From: Lineus longissimus | Taxonomy: Eukaryota > Nemertea > Pilidiophora > Heteronemertea > Lineidae | NCBI RefSeq assembly: GCF_910592395.1 | Contig: NC_088314.1 | Location: 19,614,070 to 19,678,069 of the forward strand | DNA length: 64,000 nucleotides | Direction: 5' to 3' | Part shown: piece by piece, positions 41,387 to 50,777 of the stretch | Numbering within the stretch: position 1 is the stretch's first letter | Layout: every line of letters starts with the position of its first letter | Notes under the pieces: generated by a model | Database searches by the model: none | Seen by the model: the letters and a program-made list of their open reading frames with translations, nothing else | Told to the model about the DNA's origin: nothing | Translations under genes and position numbers: made by a program

Positions 41387-44300
41387 GTGACCTGTAATAT
41401 TGATTTCATCGAATATGGCATCAGCACATGACTGGTGGTTTTGTTTGTGTGTACTGATTAAAGACCATGTAATGGTTGCGTAATACCTGTTATACTTCCA
41501 GTGAGTAATTTTTCTCGTGATTTCATCCTGATTTTATCGTCACTTTTAAAAAGCTTCATTGTCAATCAAAATCTAAAGCCTAATATCGCTTATAGTTTGG
41601 TGTTGGTGGTATTCGGTTTTTCCCATTGTTTATTATCCTCATGTCTGTCATGTTTTGCTCCTCCCACAAAATGACCCACCATTTCAAAATCTAACAATTC
41701 AAAACTTTTTCAGACGTTACCCAATCAGAAAAGACGTATCGTGCCTGCTCAGCTACAAATTAGCCATGAGGAGTACAGGGTTTTTGATTGGTCAAAACCT
41801 GTCACATGACAGGAAGTCTCAAATTAGTTCTTCTTGCGCTTGAGGAAAGTGGCAATTATAGTATTATTCTCAGCAATATGCCTGTTTGAAATAACTTAGT
41901 CAATTACCGTGAGAACTGCCAACTTTTCCACTTGTGTGCAATGTTTGTACAGACAATTAAAACACATTCTATTGTTACAGAAATCTCCTAGTCATACCTT
42001 GTATAAAATCCTTTGGGTTGTCGAATACATCGGTTATAACCCAAGCAAGTCTCCCTTTTTTACGGTGAGGTGCTCCCACAACCGATAATCTTAACAGTTG
42101 TTTACATGTGAAATGCATTTTGGTAGATACTCTTGTATTACGCAGTCAGTTCTACCCCTAACCAGTCCTAAGTCATGAATTTGCCCGTAGTTGACCACCA
42201 GTCTGCTTTTGCAAAAATCACTAGTTTGCGACAGGTTTTAATGTACAGGCCCCTCCTGTCTAGGGTAGGAAGAGGAGAATAGGTTACCTTCCAATGACAG
42301 TCATTCCAAATATCAATCCCACCGTGTTAAAAAGTGACGATCCCAGAGTTTTTGAGCTGTGTTCAAGTTATTATGCTCTTTGATTATGCAAATTATATTT
42401 GATGAACTTGCTAATTTTAGTGAAGCCAGTAATCCGACAGAATGGAATTTAAAGGAGGAGTTTCAAGAGACAATGCTCGGCTGGCATTTTACAGTTACAA
42501 TGTTCCTGTGTAGAGGGCGTTGCAGGTGTATAATGTGATATGTATGTATACAGTTGGTAGAATGATTGTGTATATTTTCGGATGCATTCAAGAACTCCTC
42601 TTCATACAGGAACAGGACGAGTAGAGTGTCACCCTGGCGTTATCTTGAAACACATCTCCTTTAGGTTCAAATTGGGTGGGTTTCAATGGGCGCTTCACGT
42701 TGTTACGAATTTGCCAATAAACAAAATGTCCCTTGTCCCTGTGTTGGTTTATTTAGTAGCCGTCTATTCTAAAGAGAGAAAAGTACTGTGTATATGTAAA
42801 TGAAGTGTGTTAACAGGTTCTGATCTCAGTGGTCAGTCCAAGTATAAACCAAGTTTTGTTCGGGACAGCAATATTGGGTGTAATATGGACAAGTACAGCT
42901 AATGAACACTTAATTCTTATAAAGTGCTTTATAATGTACAACATTCTTAAAGTGCTTTACATTTACATGTATTTCCAAGGCAAATCTAGAAACCTTCCTG
43001 TCAAAAACCAAAGACCGCATATATTCCGTGAAACTTTGCAATTTCAGGCCAGTTGTTGCATAAAAAATTCGCTCAACAAGAATGTACATTTCAGCATTTA
43101 TACACTCTTGCACCTAAAATCACACTGTGTGTGCACGATGAAGAATTTTGCCACCTGTTGGCGATAAAGAGCATTACCTCGCACCCTTGTCATAGCTCAA
43201 TGTTACTGTCCCTTCCAAGACAATGTGCAAATATGCAATATGTGTGAACCAAGTTTACTTCAATTCATTCATGTAAAATTGTGAAACTTATTGTACGTGT
43301 ACAAAGTTATATATAGAGAAATGAACAAGTTATGACTAAGTCATCCTGGGGAAGCAGTCCCCCAAGTGACCAGGCCTCTTAACTCACCAAGCAGCCTGCC
43401 CTGAAGGGGGTCTCGGAGAGGCCTGGGAAAATGTATGCCTCACATGAAAAACAGCAAAAAAGTGCAGTTGGTAAATCTATTCAACTATCAACCAGGGTCC
43501 ATCTTGTAACGATGACAGTATGACATGGTATGCATTAAATAACCAGTGGGTTACTCTTATCTGTAGTGCACACTCAAAATTGGTTCATGATCCACTGGCC
43601 GAAATTAGGTGCGTTTTGATCTGTAGGTAATGCAAGGCATGCTTGAAGAACTTCCTTATAGGTAAGCACTAGGCCATTTTATTGCGCATTCTCCCATGGC
43701 AGGCCAGCTCGGCAAGTTGGAAGGTTTGCCAGATTCTCCGCAAGCTGGGGAATTGTCTCTTCAGGGTGCAAGTCCTGTAACAAATAGTTGTGTTTTTAGT
43801 TAGGCCATGTTATAAGAATTGGTAGTTGATCATGTATTAAATCTGAAGTCACAAGACTTCACTCCAAGCATGTTAAAGCAGGATTATCTGCAGAAGCTGG
43901 GCTATCCTGGTTTGGACTGATGATGAAAATATGTGGCGTATAAACATGAGTATTGCCAATGTACTGTAAGATAAGAGACACCTATTGGCAATTTTGTGTA
44001 ACTTAAAATGCCCTGCCTGGCAGCTGCTTATAATCTTTCTTTGAGAGTGACACCTGGAGTGCTATATACAGGGGCTATGGCAGCGGGTCGTTTCTGTCAA
44101 ATTTCAATGCCTAACAAGTGGGATAGATCAAAGAGGGTAAGATAAAGTCTCCCAATAGTTTGAACAAAGTCTTCTTTGCCTGTGAATGCCGTAACTGGTT
44201 CTAATCCGTAAATGATTTGTGTGGCACAAAGCTGAAGATCTTGTGAATTTTTTCACTGTGCCTCATCACTTTCTCAAGCCTCTATACCCACAGCCGCTCT

Positions 44301-44775
44301 TGGTTTTATAACTGAGGTTGCCAGATATGTTCACAGACTAGCATTATCAAAGGCCTCGACTGGGAGAGCCATCACTATTAACCCCCCATTGGTGACATCT
44401 CCAGCTTCGAGCATCTCCTTTAGAGCCCCATGATCTGTGCCAAGGCAATTGAATCAATGGGGTTTATGGCGTTAGTGCTTATTATTTGAACACCATCCGT
44501 GTTGGGTTAAGATATTGGTTGACCTTTACATCGCAAAAGAAACCAGGTCCTCCTATTCTATTGTAAGAGGGGTATAATGGAATAAAAATAAACTACACAT
44601 GGCCTTACACCCCTCAAAATGAACTAGTCTTTTGACTGTTTCTTTTGTGTCGACTTCCTCTTGTGGTAAGCATGTATTTTTTAAGGTAAACCGGTACCTT
44701 CATCTAATGTGTATACAGAATGAATATGAGTCTACTTGTGATTTCGATACTGTATCTATTCTAGTAGATGTTATA

Positions 44776-44781
44776 AATAAA
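44776..44781 (+). terminator. Candidate distal CADPS polyadenylation signal
   Basis: AATAAA in 'gttataaataaagttgaaca'. It is about 5.8 kb from the stop codon. Two more AATAAA motifs lie at 44581-44592. Assignment is inferred from position only. Confidence 0.35.
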
Positions 44782-44821
44782 GTTGAACATCAGTCATTAA
44801 GTAAAGTCATATCGGTCTTAT

Positions 44822-44827
44822 TTTATT
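44822..44827 (-). terminator. Candidate polyadenylation signal of the minus-strand gene
   Basis: TTTATT on the plus strand reads AATAAA on the minus strand, about 470 bp past the stop codon at 45297. It lies within 50 bp of the plus-strand AATAAA, so the two 3' ends would converge or overlap. Confidence 0.45.
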
Positions 44828-45184
44828 TTGTTGACGTTTTCTAATACTTGTATTAGAGACGAGCTGACTGTCACTGTTAACCTGTCTGGAAAATTGTTTG
44901 ACCTTTGACTTTGACTAATGGTAACGGCCGTCACAAAATCAGATTCAACACCCACGCCCCCCTGTGGACCCAAAACAAACCAAATATCGTCTGTGATTTT
45001 TTACTTGAAGCCCAGAAGTCTATTAGTTTGAGTGGCAACCTGTAGATGGCTCTCCAATCGCATTTGAGATCGTCAATGATGAACGAGAAACTGGTTTCGG
45101 CGTCACCGTGTATATGCGGTAGCAGAATCTGGGAAATGTTATGAAATCCGTGTTTACACGGTCATAGGGCTAACAGAGTTAACA

Positions 45185-45310
45185 TGTCTGTGATGGATAG
45201 GTTGGCCATTACCTAGTCTCAGAGACAGGCTGACCATTAACATGTCCGTGAGACAGGTTGGCCATTACCTGGCTTGTCTCAGAGACAGGTTGGCCATTAC
45301 CTTGGAACCT
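45185..45310. repeat. Short degenerate tandem repeat
   Basis: Three to four copies of 'acaggttggccattacct' with 'tctcagag' spacers. The last copy overlaps the stop codon of the minus-strand gene. Confidence 0.65.
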
Positions 45311-46316
45311 CATTACTGGATAATGGGCTATCTCTTCCAGCAGACTCGGGCAGTTCTCCTTTGTTCTGTGCCCGACCAACAGACCTTAGAACCCTCTGAA
45401 CTACAGTCGCGAAATCAGGTAGCGTCTCGTCTTCAGACTCGAACATAGAACTCCGTGACTGTTTTCTTTTGAGCATCACCAACGCATGCGTCCAGCTTGC
45501 TCTTCCTTTGGAGTCAGGCTTACCGTCTGCCTTTGAATTTGTTGACAATAATTGGTTACGAATTCCCGTGTTGATCTGCGGCAATTTAGCAGACGATTCG
45601 TTCGTGCCTAGTCCCTGCACTGAACTGCTTGATACAAAACTGTATTTCCTATCAAGGTTATTACGTTCAAAGACGGCGCTCTGAGTCTTTCTAACATACG
45701 GGACGGGAAATGACCCGTTGGGAACCACTGGGAGTCCATTGGAACACATTGGGATTCCACTGGAAGTCGGGTCATTTGCAATTGGATCGTTTGGTGATCC
45801 ACCGGACTGGTTGTCACTCCATTTGATTCCCTTAATGCGCGTGGAGGAAGAGTGGTTGAAACTATCTGAGAGGTTTCCATCCTCATTCGAACCTTTTCTC
45901 CGACCACCTCTATCCAAATCGGACTCCACTTCCATGGTCAGACGAGCACTATCATTCTCTGAAATATCACTCAATTTTCCTTCCCATCTTGTTGTTGAAC
46001 TCGGATCGTCTCTCCTCAAAATGTTACTGAAAGCGTTGGGGAGGCTTTGGTCACTCGTCATCTCAGGTACGCTCCCTATCCCCATGTTATATGACACTGC
46101 AACCTGACTAGCACCGCTATCGGAGACGCTCAGGCTCCTTGTCCTCGGATAGTAAGTGGCTAGTTGGGTTGTGCTCTTACTTGGGTCGGCTGGCTCCGAG
46201 GCGTTGCTGCTGCGTTTCTTGATCAGTGGGCTCCTCGGAATGGCAGAGCGGTCATTGGTCATCTCGATGAACATTTTAGCTTCACCCGGGTTATGTTTTC
46301 CAGGCATGAAATCGGC
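45297..46316 (-). CDS. Uncharacterised gene, coding exon 3
   Basis: 340 codons including the stop, starting ADFMPGKHNPGEAKMFIEMT. The reading frame stays open upstream to about 46424, so a longer exon using 'aaaaatag' near 46425 is possible, but 'ccattttccag' at 46317 is the better acceptor. Low complexity in Ser, Asn, Pro and Asp; long antisense ORFs here are shadows. Confidence 0.8.
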   Translation of the reverse strand, partial: ADFMPGKHNPGEAKMFIEMTNDRSAIPRSPLIKKRSSNASEPADPSKSTTQLATYYPRTRSLSVSDSGASQVAVSYNMGIGSVPEMTSDQSLPNAFSNILRRDDPSSTTRWEGKLSDISENDSARLTMEVESDLDRGGRRKGSNEDGNLSDSFNHSSSTRIKGIKWSDNQSGGSPNDPIANDPTSSGIPMCSNGLPVVPNGSFPVPYVRKTQSAVFERNNLDRKYSFVSSSSVQGLGTNESSAKLPQINTGIRNQLLSTNSKADGKPDSKGRASWTHALVMLKRKQSRSSMFESEDETLPDFATVVQRVLRSVGRAQNKGELPESAGRDSPLSSNEVPR

Positions 46317-47220
46317 CTGGAAAATGGAACGAGGTTTATTTGTAGTGAAGTTAAACTTGATCACTTCTACCTTGGGTAACTTATCGGGAAGTAGGAGATA
46401 CATTTTTACAGTTAATAACAAAGTCTATTTTTGTGGATTATTGGCAAAGCGGGTGTACAACACTTCAACCACAACCTTCACCAAAAGAGGACAAAGGCAC
46501 AACCTACCTCAGTTTTGGCTCTATTGAACATTTCGGGTCTTTTATCTTTTTGAGGTTTTGAAGGTTCTTCCACGAAAGTTTTCTGTCTTGCCTTGTTGAA
46601 TCTGAAAAAGGAAAATCGCGATCATAGTACTCGGCATCCACCACAACCATTTGAGGAGAAGACATCAAGCATGATTCACATTTGAGCAGACGACATCATC
46701 ACGTTGTCATGTTCTACACACCACACAGCCTGATATCCCAGTGAGGTGTCACGTGGCACAACAGCTCAGTCAACGCAAAAAGGAGTCATTGATGTGTGGG
46801 GATGTAGATCTGTAAGGGGTAATTACTGACAGTAATGAAGAAGGTAGGCACTAGGCCACACTTGAGGAACACAATCACCCTAACACAACAAGTCGGGTTT
46901 TACCTGATCTGCGAATTCTCATCGAAAATCCTCTTAATGAAAAACTGTCTCTGTTTCCAGAAAAGCTCCTGCTCGCGATTTCGCCTGTCCCATTCAAGTT
47001 TTTGTAACTTAGTGTGGTAGTTCTTCGTCTCATTTGGGTTGGACCTCGCAATGACCTTACCCACCTCGGAGTTTGACACGTGCTGAGCCCGGATGGCAGT
47101 GCGCTCCCACTTCGGTAAAGTCTTGTCCCTATAATCCTTCTTGGCCCTTGTCACTGTATTTTCTATGTACTCTCTCCGCTCTGTGTTGAGTTCCTTGTTG
47201 GGGTAGGTCTTGGTCGGCAT
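45297..47220 (-). CDS. Uncharacterised three-exon gene, 476-residue protein
   Basis: Exons 46904-47220, 46508-46601 and 45297-46316 on the minus strand join in phase to 477 codons. ATG at 47218-47220; donors GTAAAA and GTAGGT, acceptors 'cctttttcag' and 'ccattttccag'. Residues 1-106 are charged (MPTKTYPNKELNTERREYIE; EWDRRNREQELFWKQRQFFI) and look like a coiled coil. The remaining about 370 residues are Ser/Asn/Asp-rich and probably disordered, with repeated basic-plus-Ser sites such as RSLSVSDS and KRKQSRSSMF. The tail ends with a more hydrophobic DFATVVQRVLRSVGRAQN. No signal peptide or membrane segment. The N-terminus loosely recalls CCDC190-type coiled-coil proteins, but I do not claim homology. 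Confidence 0.82.
46508..46601 (-). CDS. Uncharacterised gene, coding exon 2
   Basis: 94 nt: completes Arg, then FNKARQKTFVEEPSKPQKDK and PEMFNRAKTE, phase 0 at GAG|GTAGGT. It is too short to have appeared as an ATG-initiated ORF and was found by phase and splice sites. Confidence 0.78.
46904..47220 (-). CDS. Uncharacterised gene, coding exon 1
   Basis: Opens with the first ATG and reads 105 full codons rich in Lys, Arg, Glu, Asn and aromatic residues (FWKQRQFFIKRIFDENSQI). It leaves 'ag' at the donor CAG|GTAAAA, which exon 2 completes as Arg. Confidence 0.8.
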
Positions 47221-48654
47221 CTTGGTGAACTAGTTTTTAGTTAGTTACCAGTTTCCTGTCCTCTAACTATTGGCCTGTCTCTCTGAAACAATTAAGGAAT
47301 GGCCAAAGTCGCATTCAAGAAGGGAAATGGAAAAAAACAACAGATAGGCAAAGTCCAATATTGCCTCCTCGTAAGGAGGGTGAAAGCAGGCTTTGACCGG
47401 ATATCTTACCTTGTGTAGCGCCAACGTCGTCACGAAAACAAGCGAATTTGTCGTCCAGCAAACCCCGACTGTCTTCTATATGAAATGACTTGACTGTAGG
47501 ATACCAATTTTAGACATTTACTATAGGTCTATTGGCTGTAATTTAAATTGCTAATGTCTTAATCTTTAGAAAAGAAAGTTAGTCAGTTATAAAAAAGACG
47601 AAAACCTTAGGTGTCCTACCAGTTCGGATATAATATTACAAAAAATCAGAACGCACTATCTTCAGATACCCGGTAATCTTTTACACAACACGCGCATTAT
47701 CTCCAAGTCTTTAAATAAATAAGACATAAGGGTGCAATAGAATCGTGCACTTAGCTTGAGTTTTTATGCCCTTGAATAGGCCTCAGCAGTAAAAATATTC
47801 CACCCAGTGTAATGACGAAAAATCAGGCAGAAATAAATCCATTATCGCGCTGATTTTGTTGATGATTAATTATGGCGTCCTGCTGTGACGCGCTCACGTC
47901 TTACTAAGCCGACTGCGGATCATTCCTACCCCCTGCATTCCTAAAAAGAAAACGGAACACAAATGCCTGAGTTGAGCCTTTTGTTTTACTAGGTCGCAAC
48001 GGCTCCTGCTCAAATTTACAATGTCGGGAAGGTGGGAGACAGAGTTGCCTATAAACACACACAAGACTCAATCAGAAGACAGCATACATTACAAACTGTC
48101 TTCTCTGTGGCAGGGTCGAGCTGTTGTGTCAGGTCCCCGTTCAACGCTATTTCTTCTCGTTAACGGGAAACAGCATTTAGTTCCTTTAATCAGTAATTCC
48201 GTTAGTTAACGCTATTCCGCTAGAGAGTAATTCCGTTAATATCTATTTAACGCTTCTCTACTTCGTACAACTTCGGTCGGATTAGCGATTAGCTGCGCGC
48301 GCACTAGTTTCTCACACCTGTCCATGCAGAAGGATAAGGAGTCCTACCAGCAAATTTCACCAAATAATTTTGGGCTTGTATTCACAAATGGTGAATTCCT
48401 ATACTCCTTGAAGGGGCGACAAGGCGGCCAGGGCGCGGTTCTGTTTCTGTTGACACGGCCTGGTCCAACTGGACCTATACTAATTGCTTTGATGCTATCA
48501 AAAAGTAATTGTACAATGCATGTAAGGTATAGCATTCCTCACATCGAATCATTTTATCATCTTGCCACTATTGCTTTCGCAACACAGCACCGCTTCACGA
48601 GGGTAAGGGTGTCAATCAACATACTGAAAAACCTAAAACTATAAACCAAAAAAA

Positions 48655-48726
48655 GCTCGTGACAGGATTCGAACCCACTACCTCGATCATGCCAGTCCGA
48701 CGCTCTGAGCTCTGGGCTAACGCGGC
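48655..48726 (-). tRNA. tRNA-like sequence with T-run terminator (tRNA pseudogene or SINE head)
   Basis: Reverse strand reads GCCGCGTTAGCCCAGAGCTC, then AGAGCGTCGGACTGGCATGA, then GTGGGTTCGAATCC (perfect B box), ending CACGAGC directly followed by seven T residues, a Pol III terminator. Length 72 nt. The D and T arms can form, but the acceptor stem has several mismatches, so it is probably a pseudogene or the head of a tRNA-derived SINE rather than a working tRNA. The anticodon is not certain. Confidence 0.5.
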
Positions 48727-48814
48727 ACAATTGCTCAATGATGATGATGATCGAGATTGGCCACGCGTCGGCCGTGACACTCCAAAGAGAGGAATGGTGT
48801 TGAGAGAGCTCTCA

Positions 48815-49070
48815 ACCAGTCTGGGGGTTGGGGACAGTGTCAAAAAGGGCTGTCCACCAGTCTGGATGGGGATAGCGGGATGGTGTCAGGGCTCTCCACC
48901 AGTCTAGAGGGGGTGGGGAGGTGACAAAAAGGCTATCCACCAGTCTGGGGTCGGTGGGGTGGCGTCAAAAGGGTTCTTCACCAGTCTGGGGGTGGGGTGG
49001 GGGGGGGGGGGGAAAAGGGTTCTCCACCTGTCTTGACTGGAGGGAGGGGATGGTGTCAAAAATGATCTTC
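48815..49070. repeat. G-rich degenerate tandem array of about 40-45 bp units
   Basis: Repeated 'ccaccagtctggggg' and 'ggtgtcaaaaagg' motifs, 5-6 copies, with G runs of more than ten bases. It may form G-quadruplexes on the plus strand. Confidence 0.7.
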
Positions 49071-49964
49071 ACTTGTTACTGCCCATTCGTTGGCCTATGT
49101 TTGGGGGGGGGGGGGGTGCTATGTGAAAGGGCCTGTGGTTATGTGTCACAAACAAACTGCCCGATCACTCGGTGGTATACTTGTAGGCCTTCAACCTGTA
49201 TCTGGCAGTGGACTATTACTATTAGTATGACCATCATTAGCCGGTGTAATTATTCGGCAATTTTGTGTAGCTGAGCAATTAATGAGGTAATCCGCGTACG
49301 GGACAAGTCAGCCCTCTTTACGTTTCACAATTAATGAGGTAATCCCTGTCTCTATCAATCAACAAACAAGGTGCATATGTACAGCGGTCCAAAAGGACGG
49401 TGACATAGAGTAAACAGTGGTTAAATCGGTCTTGTCTTATTATTGATGGTTAAATCTACAGTCATCCTGTGGAGATCCGGGGTTAGGCCTACTTTTCGCT
49501 GTTCCTGCAGGGCCAGAGTTTGACCTGAGACAAGTCACTCGGATATATAATTGATTGGTCATCAAGTAACCTTGAACAAATCACTTTTCTATCTCATTTA
49601 TTCATCACCGGGTGTGCTATCATAAGAATGAGACGTGGCTGTGATACAATGCGAAAACATAGTGTGACAGCTAGGTTGCGAATTGTCTTTTGTGTGGCCT
49701 GGTCGTGATGTCTCCTTTCAGACAGGCCAGGTGTCAACATTATCTCTGTGGCAGCAAGGCTGTGAACTGTCTTTAATAGATATATCGTTAACTAATAAAT
49801 GGAGGAGGCTATATAAGTAAAGGCTCTTTCGATAGTTTTTTTTTTTTCATAAAACTTGCAAAGACATGACTTGAGTCATTCTTATGTACTGTCAAGGATG
49901 TTGGTCCAGGAGCAGAACCAGTTTTCTAAATATTTCCTTTTAAAAAGTAAAAAAGGATTTTAAA

Positions 49965-50005
49965 AATTCCCAGGTGGGATTCGAACCTGCGCCACAGATC
50001 ACGCA
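49965..50005 (-). repeat. tRNA T-arm-like fragment
   Basis: Reverse strand reads GCGCAGGTTCGAATCCCACC, an intact B box and T arm without a recognisable 5' half. Probably a truncated tRNA-derived repeat. Confidence 0.4.
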
Positions 50006-50590
50006 GTAGCGCTTTTTAAATTTCCCGCCTGTGAACTTTGGCAGTTTCAGAAGTTTCCGTTTCCCTTCCTTGTGGCGCTCGCATCGTACACGCGGGAATC
50101 CGCCATGTTGATTCTGGATGTCAACATTGCAGGAAACCAAAGTCATCCTCGGTGATAAATCACTGATTTCTGATGTTATTTTATGGTAATTAACATAAAT
50201 ACACCGTTTTGAAAAAACATGAAAGTATAGGCATTGTCATTAGCTGATTGATAACGAAATTCCCTGTTAAAATTGGATGATGAAGGGGTTTTAAGTGGAT
50301 ATGAAAATGAAAGCTGACTGCGTTGCGTGCTTTCATGCTTTACAAGTTGCAGACAGTGCATTTAAATGCACGCGCACTGTAGATCGTACAGTAAATGCAG
50401 TAGCCTACGTGGACTGCAGTATATGCATGGTTGGTTCAGCTAACCTAGGCCTACTGGTAAAAAAAGTAGACCACGTCTCAAGTTAGGATTTTACCACACT
50501 GATTTGGGGGGACCGTCCGACGTCATTTGACATAATGACAAGGGTCACCGTTCGGAGACAAGAATTTGTTTATCAACAAGTACAAGGGCC

Positions 50591-50689
50591 ATGGCCGAAA
50601 CTGAGATATTAAGCCTTCTTATCTTTCAGATTCAAGTGTTTTTAGGAGAGCTGGAGGATGTCGTTTCCTGTGAGTCGATCTTATCGTGA
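50591..50689 (+). other. Possible upstream ORF overlapping the BTB-Kelch start
   Basis: ATG at 50591 reads MAETEILSLLIFQIQVFLGE and stops (TGA) at 50687-50689, in another frame and past the main ATG at 50658. If the 5' end starts upstream of 50591 this would be an overlapping uORF that lowers translation. However, 'tatctttcag' at 50629 could be an acceptor, in which case the uORF ATG is intronic. Confidence 0.3.
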
Positions 50690-50777
50690 CGAGCACCATG
50701 TGTTCAACACTCTCTGGCAGCAGTGTGAGGAGGAGGCAGAGGTTTGTGATGTCTCAATCAAGTTGGACGGTGGACAG
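50658..50777 (+). CDS. BTB-Kelch coding exon 1
   Basis: 40 codons: MSFPVSRSYRDEHHVFNTLW to VCDVSIKLDGGQ|GTACGT, phase 0. This is the standard first part of a KLHL-type BTB domain, and the ATG is the first in frame. Confidence 0.88.

Larger units (their letters stand above)
38952..44800 (+). other. CADPS 3' UTR and following non-coding DNA
   Basis: No exon recognised. An ATTAAA at 39576 could end a short 3' UTR; AATAAA motifs at 44581 and 44776 would give a UTR of nearly 6 kb, which is common for neuronal genes. It contains a 28-bp minisatellite (39745-39985) and an AT-rich TIR element (41036-41386). The 81-residue ORF at 40318-40563 has no supporting feature. Confidence 0.5.
47221..50590. 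other. Intergenic region between the divergent minus-strand gene and the BTB-Kelch gene
   Basis: Presumably holds both promoters, since the two genes are transcribed away from each other across 3.4 kb. No TATA or clear CpG island is visible. Contains a tRNA-like sequence (48655-48726), a G-rich array (48815-49070), long G runs near 49000 and 49110, and a second T-arm-like fragment (49965-50000). Confidence 0.6.

Noticed and set aside
45718-46527. Plus-strand ORFs of 123 and 129 residues
   Set aside because: They are antisense shadows of the third exon of the minus-strand gene, whose splice phases and composition are better.
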